Positions 43,330-53,884 of a DNA stretch of 64,000 nt are shown here, piece after piece. A program made the translations under genes and the position numbers. Each line of letters starts with the position of its first letter. Positions within the stretch are counted from its first letter, which is position 1. The notes beneath the pieces were generated by a model. The model did no database searches. It was given only the letters and a program-made list of their open reading frames with translations, and was not told where the DNA came from. Source of the stretch: Hygrocybe punicea (taxonomy: Eukaryota; Basidiomycota; Agaricomycetes; Agaricales; Hygrophoraceae); assembly GCA_963556145.1 (NCBI GenBank), contig OY744471.1, forward strand, positions 2,659,590-2,723,589. Direction: 5' to 3'.

Positions 43330-45660
43330 GGCCCAACATCGCGCTGCTAGCGTGGCACCAGATGATTTAAAGTGAGCACTATATTCAATTAATCACCAGG
43401 TCGAACATCTTATTTTTCACATTTTCTAGCGATGATTACGATGACGAAGAAAGTGATCCGAGACATGACCGAAGCCGTAAGGCAACGAATCACAAATGTG
43501 ATGAGGAGAAATTAATACATGTATTCGTCCTTCCACTATTTTTGGTATATTCATTTCTGAATCGCAACCCAGAATCTCATTCGCAAGTTTCTGCAACAAA
43601 AAGGAGTCATTCCACTATCTCTTTCTGAGAAGAAAGGCAAAGGACCGCCGTTGCCACCACTGCCAACTATGCCTCCTACAGTGGATGCCGCAGTCCTGAA
43701 TGCATATGTAGACGGAGTTCACCCTGGACTGAATGAAAACGATATGCCCATCAGCTGGAATCTGCCAATATCACATGCGTGGAACCGGAAGGTAATCCAA
43801 TTACTCACAGCAGAATTCAAGAGCAACGTTATAGCCTGCAAGTATCAAGTCATGACTGCACTGCCCACGGATCTAGATAAGAATTATATTAAAAGGGCCA
43901 TCAGATCCAAACTGGCCAGCCGTCGGACTGAACTGAATGGCGCAATGCGAAAGATGACTCAGGCTAAAAATCTCACTCCTGCTGAGAAGGCAGCCCTCTT
44001 CGACGCGGAAAGGAAAAAGTGTCTACTCCAATGTCGGAGGAATGAAAGAAGAAAGAATGTGAGTTTTTTAGTCTTTGTTGCGTGCACCTGTTTATCTAAC
44101 AGCCATATAGCTGTATTCCAGGCGCAATGATATCATTTTATCGGCGCTAGACTCACCGTGGTTGAAGGATCCCGAACTCTGGAAGGAAATTGCTGATGTG
44201 TTTTCGTTGCTTGATGAAAAAGACATGTCCTCAGATGAGATGGATACGGAACATGCCTTTGGCGGTCAAAAGAAGCTCCGGCGGATTCGAAAGCATTGGA
44301 TCTCTGAATCCATCTCAAAGGTTTGCTTGACTCACAATGCTGAACACTCGTTTTAACTTATATCTAGATTATGCACTTTGTTGACAGCAACTACGACAAA
44401 GGCATGGGTGGCGGCATGCTGAAACACGGAAGTGCACCTTTGACCCGTCATTACGAGTCAAGGACTGTCAACACCAGGAGCCAACCGAAGGTGAAACTGC
44501 CTCGAAATTTCTATGACTCTAGTCTCGCCACAGAAGCAGTCAAATCGCTTAGGCCGAAAGCGGTCCTTATGTTACCCAACATTTGTTGTTTCCCAAGGTG
44601 GCACCTTTGTCCGTTGCCTGTGCGAATATCGGCAGGCATGCTGCGGATCAGGCATTCATCTTGTTCGGTGGGCCCTCCATGACCACGTGTATGCAAAAGC
44701 GATGCATGTTGGACGTTGTAGATGCGGGTTCTTGGTGGCTTCGGAACTATATAAAGAAATAATATAAAGATCCTAACCTGTGGGTGTCAGCGTAGAAGTG
44801 ACTGGATAAGTCAGTGTCGGGAATAGTAGTAAAAGTAAAGGAATGTTAGTAAAAGTAAAGCCGCCGCATAAAACTGGACTAATAACGACGAATCCGGTGA
44901 TGAACGGAGTGAAAACGGAGAAATAAAGAAGAACCCGACGATGCCGACAATGTCGGGTACGGCGGGTCGGGTCGGGTCGGGTCGGAAACGATGAACAAAT
45001 ATACGGGAACAACGATAAAGACGACGAAGAGGACTATAAAAAGCTAAGGGTCTACGTGGACGAGCATTTGAAGGGATTAAAAGGTGATTCTGACTAAAGG
45101 GAAACGGGGACTAAGGGTATGTTTTTTTGTACGGTCGTCGGGGACCGTTTTTATAGTACATGAGTGTGTAGCTACTTTCGGACATGTCTACTTCGGCCGA
45201 TAGAAACTACAAAGAAACACTGGAAGGGGGAAGTGGAAAGGGGGGTTGCAAAGCAACGAAGACAGGAAAGTGGAGGGGAAAACGAATATCCATGAAAAAG
45301 ATTGGAAAAGTCCTACATATCTCCGAAAGGACGAGGGGATGCATAAATAAGGTAAATCCGAAGTCGGGGATTGAGTCCGAAGAGATCCATCTCCTGGAAT
45401 TGGAACTCCGAGGCGTTTGAGGCTGACGGATTTAGTCTGAGAGCGGCTGTGACGAAGCGGCATACGTCGGGTTATGTCGGTCACGTCGGGTCACGTCACG
45501 TCACGTCACGTCGGGTTGCGTCGGGTTACGTCGGGTTCGAATGTAAGTTGAATGGAGGCAGCGGGTTCGTCCGGATTTGTGATATATCGATGATACGGAC
45601 TCAGAGGGACATCGACCCTCTACAACGTGTTTGCCAACTTTGAGAGATGTATTAGCAGTG
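43330..45660 (+). pseudogene. Basidiomycete family gene, last exon cut by a solo LTR
   Basis: Exons: AQHRAASVAPDDL (43333-43370), a short acidic exon DDYDDEESDPRHDRS, then NLIRKFLQQKGVIPLSLSEKKGKGPPLPPLPTMPP...RKVIQLLTAEFKSNVI...(43570-44060), LYSRRNDIILSALDSPWL...HWISESISK, IMHFVDSNYDKGMGGGMLKHGSAPLTRHYESR...VKLPRNFYDSS. The final part (IHLVRWALHDH) is interrupted by the LTR at 44690 and resumes as VFANFERCISSGL, stop near 45650. From memory, VKLPRNFY and RRNDI mark a widespread agaricomycete family of unknown function. Confidence 0.55.
44690..45624. mobile_element. Solo LTR, 935 bp, TSD ACGTG
   Basis: Bounded by TATGCAAAAG and CCCTCTACA, with ACGTG at 44685-44689 and 45625-45629. The left end is TA rather than TG, perhaps mutated. 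The CCCTCTACA end is shared with the gypsy LTRs at 23737 and 32745, so a related family is likely. It contains a CGGGT/GTCGG-rich centre and CACGTCACGTCACGTCGGG repeats. Removal rejoins ALHDH with VFANF. Confidence 0.75.
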
Positions 45661-47433
45661 GTTTGTGAAGCATGCCCAAAAAGATTCTGAACTAAAACGT
45701 CGAATCCTTTGAGCAAGGCAGCGGGGTGCAGCATTGAGAGTTTCGCATGACGATTAAAATATCTGGCTAGAAACGCATCTTCAGTACATGTGAAATATGA
45801 AAGAAACAATCATTTACTGCAATCATAATACTCGGGAGAGTTCCCAAGGTTGGGTCCTGGGTCAGTGCCAGGTGCCCGAGAGACAGTAAGTGCTCGCATT
45901 TTGTCTGCCAATGCGCCCTCTGCAGATGCTGTCATGTCCGCATCATGCAAATTAAGTGCTGCAATATTGGTTTGAGTGCGTGGTGGTCATTCTTATAGGA
46001 ATAAGTTACCATATCCTGTTCGTTCTTTTGCACCGGTTTCCATAGTAGGTTCTGCTATTCACAACAAATTCAGGCTCAGCAAACCAAATATATGCTTTCG
46101 CAACTACCTGTAGAGTTGCTGGCAACTTCTTTGCGGTTCTGCAAAGGATTTGGGTCTGCGAGTAGATTTTTCTTCTTTTCCCGGATCATATGCAACTTAT
46201 CCGAGGTAGACAATCTCAGAGTACTTTTTAGCTCTGAGAAGATCAGCTTTCCTATTCAACGGGCAAGGGAAAAAATTATGACACACTAATTTGCCCTGAC
46301 TGCTGAGCCGTGGATAGACTCGTGCCCCCTTCTGTTTCCTGCGGGCTATGGTTGTTGAGTACGTTGTTCTTCCTTTCCCGGATCATATGCAGCTTGTCCG
46401 AAGTAGACAGTTTCGGAGGATTTCGTAGCACTGCAAAGTTCGGCTTTCCCGTTGAATGGTTCATTAAAGGAGATTATGGCACACCATCATGATCGCACTT
46501 CAGGTCTCTGTCATTAATGATTTGTTGCTGCTTCATGATTTGGTGAGTCTAGATCCTGAAGATGATGATGATCGAATCAGACAGTGGTGAAAGATAGATT
46601 TGGGAGTCGTGACTGGGCTACCTTTGTTTAGTTGTTCATGCATCATGCATCATGACTCAGCCAAAGATCGACCGCTCACCGGTGAGCACCGTATTGAACT
46701 CATCTCTGTTGTTGAGGACATCGTTGCAGCGTCGTTTTCTTCGAGATCCAGCAAGCTCAGGATTCTTGTCAAAACTCAAACTACTTTACACCGAGTTTCT
46801 ATGCTATCCACCCATGCCGTACCAACTCAAATAATGACGAAAGTGTCAATATGGTGCCCCCTATCATTTTCTATTTGATTTCTCCCTAGTATATAATATC
46901 ATTTCGTGCTAGATGCGTTCACGCTCGTTTTCTACTTCGCGTGAACGCTACTAGTGCTTGACAAGAAAATGGACTTGGCTTAGAAAGAGGATTTCAACTT
47001 GTCAGCTTTTGGCCCTTTTGCCACTTTTAAAAGCTCGAAAAGTGCCGAAAAGAGTTTATTTCAATGAATGTGCGAGACCTTGGGCAAGTTTACTAGAAAA
47101 GGTTTCCATGTTAAGCTTACGAGTTGAATAGGTATCCGGCATATGTGACATCTGCTGGGTGGCTTTGTGCGTTTTCTCATGCATCAGTGTATTACTACCG
47201 GACACCACAAGAGCATCCCTGGCGACTCCGGTATACCTACCGTTGGACAAACTTGCGTTCGCCATTCACCAGCGCAAGAACAATTCCGGCAATGGCGTTC
47301 AAGCGATTGCAAGCACAATAGCAATCAACGGTCCGGGTCCGCAATAGGCACTGGCAGCATCCGAAGCAAGAAACGCAATTAATAATCGGGTCACTTCTGG
47401 TTACAGAACTCGTTATCATATACAATCTGTATT
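45661..47433. other. Region without a firmly recognised gene; local duplication
   Basis: A segment of about 95 bp with the phrase CTTTTCCCGGATCATATGCAACTTATCCGAGGTAGACA (46168-46262) recurs in diverged form at 46367-46462. Plus-strand frames (MLSQLPVELLATSLRFC; PKIDRSPVSTVLN) and minus-strand frames are short. An inverted repeat GCGTTCACGC/GCGTGAACGC lies at about 46915-46950. No feature beyond these. Confidence 0.35.
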
Positions 47434-48536
47434 CTACACGGTGAATTCCCTGATCCATTTCCCTGCCCGCCGTTCCCACCAGCTTGAATGAATATGGTCG
47501 GCTGATGGGTACGAAATCTTGATTGAATGCAAGAGGCATTTCCCAGTTCCAGTCCAAGCCTCGATCAGTAGATACTCCTGTATCTCACTGCCAGGTAGCT
47601 GGACGAGGTTCCCAAATGTGTTGAATTCAAATCGCTTAAGCCGCTGTAGTCCTCGCAGGCTAGCTGCCCATTGATCAACTTCAGACCAAGGATGGAGCAC
47701 ATCGCGACGATTCTGCAGGAAATTAAGTTGAAGTGCTTAAAAAGTACGAAAAGACTGACTGTATGCTTGGTGCGCATTTCACTTATTCTCAAGGTAGAAA
47801 CTTGAGGAGCAGTGACGGCTATTAAGTTCAAAATGTACGGGTGATTTTGGGAGAAAGTGATATCCAGCTGTGTGATGTAGCCAGAGAAAATGATAGGAGT
47901 AATAGAGGTAGGGAATCCTGCGATTCCTGATACCTGGCGGTAACGGATGATACAGGGTTGTGGCAGATGAGCGAAGCTACGCAATCCATGGAACCTTCTA
48001 TCTCTGTCAAGGCTGCAGGTGGCATAATAGGGCATAACTTGGATCCGCATTTTCCAAGCACGAGAGAGTTGATTGTCGGATGTCACTGCAGGAAATTGGA
48101 TAGACCTTCGTGGGGGAGAGTCTTTGTGTAGAAAGACGTCAAGTAAGAAAATCGTAACCCATTGAAAATACGGGCACACTTGAATGCTGAGATGCGCAGG
48201 AGGTCAATTATTAATGTATCAACCTGAGATACACGAGAAAAGAAAGGTTGGATGGTAGAAACAGGTGGGATGCTCTTAAGTCGGATTTCGAGGGATTTAA
48301 TGCTGTGGGCAAAGGCTTTATTGTGGGTTACAACCACAAGGTACCGATGCAATTCCCTGGGAGTAGTGATGCAAAGAATTCCCCATATGAATGAGAATGA
48401 GAGTGATTTATTATTTGCTTGACCTTATGCATACCTGGTTTTGCTCAAGAAAAGCGGCCTGCAGCAAAATATGAATTTACTTATCAAGCGTACATTAGAC
48501 TTGACGAACCTTTTGTGCTCGAGTTTGCATTGGCAT
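47434..48536 (-). CDS. LRR/F-box-family-like protein, F-box not seen
   Basis: Minus strand from ATG 48536 (MPMQTRAQK), small exon AAFLEQNQ, then ELHRYLVVVTHNKAFAHSIKSLEIRLKSIPP...VDTLIIDLLRISAFKC; a middle exon with FHGLRSFAHLPQPCIIRYRQVSGI...LDITFSQNHPYILNLIAVTAPQVSTLRI; and a final exon with VDQWAASLRGLQRLKRFEFNT...KISYPSADHIHSSWWERRAGKWIREFTV and stop at 47434. Leucine spacing and the terminal W-x-R/G-[KR]-W phrase fit the large agaricomycete F-box/LRR family. The N-terminal F-box helix bundle is absent or in an unrecognised exon. Would act as a ubiquitin-ligase adaptor if the F-box were present. Confidence 0.55.
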
Positions 48537-49006
48537 GATGGTCCAACAGTAACTTGAGCGGTGTGAAGAACACAAAGAAATATGAGTGGCGCGATCGGCA
48601 ACTAGATGAATAACCACACAGTTTTCCTCATAACTTGTTGAACACGTGTACGAGGATAATGCAATTGCACCTTAAGATATTATGATTACTTCGATCGCTT
48701 GCTGGAAGATATTGGCGTGGAGCCAAGAGGTGAGAGAAGTCACTGTTGAAGTTACCGTGGCTGGTCGCATCGTTGGCGGATGGCCCGGGTGGTGAAACCG
48801 GTTGCCGTGGGTCCTCGCCATTGCTCGTCCTAGTAGTGGGGGGGCAGACACCGTCGGCGGGCTAGAGAGCAAGGGATGACCCAATGTTGACGGTGCGTTT
48901 GGCTGCTTGGTGCCCCAAAATATTACTGCTAGCTACTGGTCATCAGCAAAATCGAGTTGGTGAGTTAGAGCTAGTTGAGGTGACGAGGTGTAGCGCTTTG
49001 AGTCGG
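48537..49006. other. Intergenic or 3' UTR sequence
   Basis: Minus-strand frame 48672-48884 (MGHPLLSSPPTVSAPP...) is proline/serine-rich and may be only 3' sequence of the membrane-protein gene. No other signal. Confidence 0.3.
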
Positions 49007-49560
49007 TCAATCAGTTTGATCATGGCTCGGTCCCTGCCTCTCGCTCTCGTATCCGCGCAACGAGTCTTCCACATAGTAGAAACTCCGCCGTCTCTGTCCC
49101 CCGACGCTATCTTCGTCAAACTCCTGACCTTCAGGACACAGACCGTCTTGGCCAGACAAGTGATGGTGAGAGAGCTCTTGTCGCCGTCTGATTAAACGGT
49201 AGACCAACACACCGAGAATGATAAGCGCGATGGCACTGAGAGTGCCAACGACCCCGATGATAGCATTCTGTCTGGTCTTGACCAGAATTTGACGCCTGCG
49301 GACTGTTACTGTTGGGAAGGCTTGACCCAGGATCAGGAACAGAGTTGAGATCAACTCTCGCTGCCAATTCTGTCGATATACCAGATGTACCGGTGTAGAA
49401 GAGAGATCTCTTTGCTTTCATTTGCACAGATGAAGCCCTCAGTGAAATACGCAACATTCTCAAAGGTCGGTCCAACCGTTCGACGAGATTAGGGATGTAG
49501 CACAGCCATATCGTGCCTAGTGTATATCTCAGGTTAAACATCACCCTATAGATCAACCAA
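49007..49560 (-). CDS. Single-pass membrane protein, unknown
   Basis: The minus frame ending at 49007 contains NAIIGVVGTLSAIALIILGVLVYRLI, a clear transmembrane helix followed by RRRQE (positive-inside), then a hydrophilic tail with QRRRSFYYVEDSLRGYESER and stop. Upstream frames contain Ser/Pro/Asn-rich sequence (DLNSVPDPGSSLPN) typical of the extracellular part of fungal cell-wall sensor-like or receptor-like proteins. The 5' exons were not resolved. The 3' flank shares about 70 bp with 14226-14295. Confidence 0.5.
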
Positions 49561-50425
49561 TAGTTTCACTCTGTTGTAGGTGGATGTTCACTGATTCTGG
49601 ATGAAAGTGAGCCATCTATAGGTCGTCTATTATATTAACCAGTCTGGTGAGAGAGATCTTGCTATGTAATCGATTTAACAAATGATAAGGGTTTACAAAG
49701 CCCGAGAGGCAAGCGTAAGGCCAAGCAATATCCCTAACAGCATTCAGGGCTAGTCCTGGTCCCGGCTTGTATATTATTGGTGGTGTGGTGGTGTTCTAAC
49801 ATAGATATACGTAGGCATGATCAGGTACCAGGTCGTTTAAACTTGTGGTCCTGTGGTCCTACACCCTCGCTTAATAACATTACAAGCAAAGGCGGCCGCA
49901 TATGCTTTTTTTATTAGAGTAAGAAGGAAATAATAATGTACGACTATACGCACCGATGTTACATCGGACAGCAGTGAGACATCGGGCTTGTAAACGTTAA
50001 CGGTCAAGATACATACGTTATGTTACGCTGACACGTGAAAGGGACATCTTGCATTAATCACTGTAGCATGACACCTTCGCAATGGCGGAGCCAGAGTGAT
50101 GTTGAAATAGAGAACTCGGTTGGACCAGCATACAGTATCCTAAGCCTACAATTGCAAGTGGGATCACAAGATATAAGTTTGTGTAAATTACACACTGCTA
50201 TACCGAGTCCGAACTCTGCTGCGAAACATCGATATCGTTGAAGAGGCATTTGCAACAAAGTATTTGCGAGCGGCGAACGCAATATTAATATTGATGTTAG
50301 TGTACCTGGCGCCTTACGTGCACCCGTCTGCAGATTGTTCTGCAGAGTTATGCATGCCCAGCAACCCAGGTACTGAGCATCGATGGTGAGAGTGGTCAAG
50401 GACAAATTATTTTTTAAAAAAGCCA
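49561..50425. other. Region without a recognised gene
   Basis: Frames on both strands (for example 50058-50561 minus) are open but show no known motif, splice pattern or codon bias that I would trust. Short direct repeats (GTGGTCCTGTGGTCCT) occur near 49850. Confidence 0.3.
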
Positions 50426-50543
50426 AAGTCCAAGCGGAGATCAAATATATTTGTTGACGCATTGACTCGCATGTATATTGAGATTGAGGCAGTAACCGAG
50501 TCAGTTCACTGCGGAGACTCGTATTTGATCTCCGCTTGGACTT
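50426..50543. repeat. 22-bp perfect inverted repeat, 118-bp hairpin unit
   Basis: AAGTCCAAGCGGAGATCAAATA at 50426-50447 is exactly complemented at 50522-50543, immediately before the ATG at 50547. It could be a tiny foldback remnant or a 5' UTR hairpin of the following gene. Confidence 0.75.
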
Positions 50544-50546
50544 GTG

Positions 50547-51200
50547 ATGCCACGGTACCAACTTGAATTCTCTTCTTCTGTCCCTCCGACATCTACCCCC
50601 CCAACTCTCTCCAGCCCACTGGCAACCACCAATCGTGAACTGAATAATCCCATTCCTTTGGATCCTTCTTCACTCATCACAAAGCTGTCACATTCCCTGG
50701 ATCCTCCTTATTCTCCTATACCCTCCAGTTCCTCCGCCTATCATTCTCCTGCTCCATCAATCCACTCCGATTGCTCATTTGAAAGTTCTTCGGTGGAATC
50801 AGATGTGGGTACCTCGGTACCTGTGTTTGGAGTATATTTTCCTCAATCGCCCTAGTCTGTCCCAGTAATTGGTTGAGTGTCACAGAATATCCCCACTGCG
50901 GCAACTCGGGAAGGTGCAATACGCATACTGGAGGCTGCGACTTCCAAACGGAATACTCTTCAGCTTGAAAGGGAGCTCGCCAATTCCAGATTTCGGGAGG
51001 CAAAACTGCAAGCCAAACTTTGTAACATGAAGGCGAAGAAAGCTGAGAAGAAGCTTCAGATGGCTGAAATATATATTTCTCGTGTTCATTGGGTCATAAG
51101 TAAGGCCGGTCATAAGGATGTCCTGTCGCCTGAAAATGTTGCTCCTAGTCTGGCACATGTAGCTGTAAATTCAGATGGTGGTCAGTCTTTTGAATCATGA
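50547..51200 (+). CDS. Coiled-coil protein, unknown, one intron
   Basis: Exon 1 starts at ATG 50547 (MPRYQLEFSSSVPPTSTPP; Ser/Pro-rich disordered region of about 90 residues). A 54-bp intron GTATAT...TCACAG (about 50829-50882) leads to exon 2, NIPTAATREGAIRILEAATS then a coiled coil (LQLERELANSRFREAKLQAK..MKAKKAEKKLQMAEIYI) and a short tail with stop at 51200. No known domain. The upstream hairpin ends 3 bp before the ATG. Spliced length about 200 residues. Confidence 0.55.
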
Positions 51201-51754
51201 TTACTATGGCTATACTATCATTGATAGCATTTTACAGTTGTTCATTGCATAGACACGCAGTCTGGGCAGCTTGCCATTTGTATGGATTGACATACATCAA
51301 TCCCTTGTAATCGTAGTGAATTGTTTCAATCTGCCCACTGCCATGCCGCTCGTTGAAAAATATTTAGATGGTCATGACCATAGAGTTGCTCAACAAAATC
51401 CAGAAGTCCCTGGAGAATGCTTATAGTGTGAGCTGATTCTACTGTAGGTTTAGGAGCTGAAGAGGATATTTTTAGGATCTGAAGTCAGAGGGCCTGACAT
51501 GCAAGCAACCTTCATATGCCCATTTTACTGAAGAATTTCCCAAATGTCGACGACTAGTAGCCAAGATCGCGGCCAGGTACGGCTGAACTACTCTGCGACA
51601 CAGTCGCTGAGCAACAGCTTTCCTAAAGTTAACGGATCAATTCCTCGCCTGGGCGAGAAAACACCCACGACATCGGCAGTCCAAGTTGTGTGGGCTGCCT
51701 TGTTGAAACACTCTTAAAACATCTCGCGCATCTACTAGCATACTACTGGTCACC
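51201..51754. other. Region without a recognised gene
   Basis: No credible ORF, repeat or RNA motif seen. Confidence 0.4.
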
Positions 51755-52445
51755 ATGCATCAGGCTCTCGACAAATCAATTCTGCTCACCGTGATCGCCC
51801 CCGTACCCAGACTCACATATCTGCTTGACTTAGATGTAGCATTACTCCGCAATAACAGCGGGCTCGAACAGCTAGAACACAACGATCGCCATAAAGGAGG
51901 CATGGAGAGAGATAGTAGAGGAAGGGACCGAGAAAGGCAAGACAGATTAGGAACGCGTGACAACCGCTCTCGCGACACTTTCCACTCCCAACACTTTCCA
52001 CGCGTGACAACCGCTCTCACAACACTTCCCACTCCCAACACTTTCCACCCAGAACACTTCCCACCCCCAACAACAAACATCAATGAAGGTGAGCGCAGAG
52101 ACAGACCGTCACAACTATACCACTTAACTTTTCCAGAAAATGTTACACACCTTTTTCGAGGCGTGCCGCCAAGGCCGAAACTTGGAAAAGCTGCCCAAAG
52201 GCAAGGCGGCGGTGGGCACCCGTATTTTCCCTCCCCGCGTTCCGAAACACAATGAACGACTCGGATACCGTATCAACCAAGGCCGGTTCCACGACGATGG
52301 AAAATATAGCGTGGTCGTCCAGAAGAACGGCAAACCTCACGGCGAGGTTTTGGCGGCAACGGTCGTCGATCCGAGCGTGGATACGGGCAAGGATATCATT
52401 GGGAGACTCTGCGAGAGTGGTAAGGAGAAAGGGTACATGCGATGA
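51755..52445 (+). CDS. Unknown basidiomycete protein, two exons
   Basis: Exon 1 from ATG 51755 (MHQALDKSILLTVIAPVPRL...), with a repeat-rich end (HFPRVTTALTTLPTPN, from a duplicated 50-bp unit at 51963-52070). A GTGAGC...TTCCAG intron (about 52087-52135) leads to exon 2, MLHTFFEACRQGRNLEKLPKGKAAVGTR...YRINQGRFHDDGKYSVVVQKNGKPHGEVLAATVVDP, stop 52445. No domain recognised; exon 2 looks like genuine folded protein. Confidence 0.4.
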
Positions 52446-53884
52446 TCTAAAGGAGGGAGGAGGTTCTGTACCTACAATACAAAGATGCCAAACGGAAGGA
52501 CGATCAGTTTGTCACGGACATTGACCATTATAAACGCAACTCTCATGCAATAATAAATACTGCCATTCAAAACATACTAGTACAGATTGTACAGATACAG
52601 CCTTACACAATGCATCCATACGCTGTCCGAGGTTCGTTTTGGGTTTGTGGGTGCGGGCGCACGTTGGTAGCAAGGTGCCCCGCCCCCCTTGACCTCGCGA
52701 ATACAGCGCCGACGTCTATTGACGTGGTGGAGCGTATTCGCGAGGTGTTGTTCAGGGGGGGCAAAACTCGCCCACGGCGTTCCCCACGCGCATGATCTAC
52801 CACTCGCGCCAACAAGATCAAAAATCCACCATCATAGTGCGAGTACTTTGCGGACGTGGATGAGATGGTTGCGCAAGCGGACGTGCAGCCCATCGTCGGT
52901 GGTCGTGAACCTTCACCTGGGATGCCATCATTGGCCCACGGCACTGCCACCACCGCCACCGTCGCGTTCGTTGGTTCGTTGGACCACTGGGTGGTTGAGG
53001 GGGTTGGTGGTGACGGTGTGTCGCAGCTGTGTATAGATATAACCAAAAATATACCTTTTGCAGCGGAAAGGGTGCACCACACCCTGCTGCACCCCTCCTC
53101 ACCCCTCGCCATTACCGTTGCCGTTGCCGTCACCGATCACCGTTCTTCGTTGTTGACGTTTGTCCTCCTCCGTTTCCATGGACGATAGCGCGGGCATTCA
53201 CGTTCACGGGTGCACTGGCAACAGCGTTGGCGACGGCGTTAACGTGGGGCCAGGTGTGGCTGTTGACTTTGGCATGGGCATGGGCGTTGGTGTGGTCGTT
53301 GGGGGCGCTGGAGGGTTGTGTAGTAGTTAGCAGTGTACAAGTTAAAAAAAGGCTTACTTTTGGCAGTGGGGGTGGGTGCACCATCCTCCGCTGTTTCATT
53401 TCTCTTTTTCGAGGCCAGTTTGTTGGTCGCGACACCTTAGTGTTGACGCCGGGCAGTTGACGGGCGCCAGTTGTGACTGCTGCCCCAAACCGCGGACAGT
53501 CTAGCACCTCCGCCTGTGAGTCATTGCCGTTATTGTTGTTGCCCTCGTCCTCTGAGTCATCGTAGTGCTGGCGCCCCAAGCGCAAATGCGAGAAACTGCT
53601 AACGTGTAGAGGTGCACGGAAGGGATGGAGGAGCGGAACATGGTGGTGAGTTGGGCTCGGAATCAGAATCGGCAAGTGAGCTAGGGCGACACTCACGAAC
53701 TTGAAGGCAAACTTTGGAGCACCATATAAGTGCAAGTGTTGTACTAGTAGAGAGAATCACGTAGGTGCAACTTAAGCTTTGTGGCGCTATGGAGTGCTAT
53801 GTAAGGGGGCTGTTGCTATGAGTTTCCATTCTGATGGGAGAAGTAAAATGAGATGATTATTTTCAATGATTAAAGAGAAGGAAC
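52446..53884. other. Low-complexity region with one palindromic repeat
   Basis: Contains the near-palindrome at 52693-52745 (CCTCGCGA ... GACGTCTATTGACG ... TCGCGAGG) followed by G/T-rich and CCACCGTC-type repeats to about 53340. The long minus frame 53130-53735 (His/Asn/Ala-rich) looks composition-driven. No gene called. Confidence 0.45.

Noticed and set aside
52603..53735. Minus-strand His/Asn-rich ORFs
   Set aside because: Composition follows CCACC/GTTG repeats; no conserved motif or intron signal.
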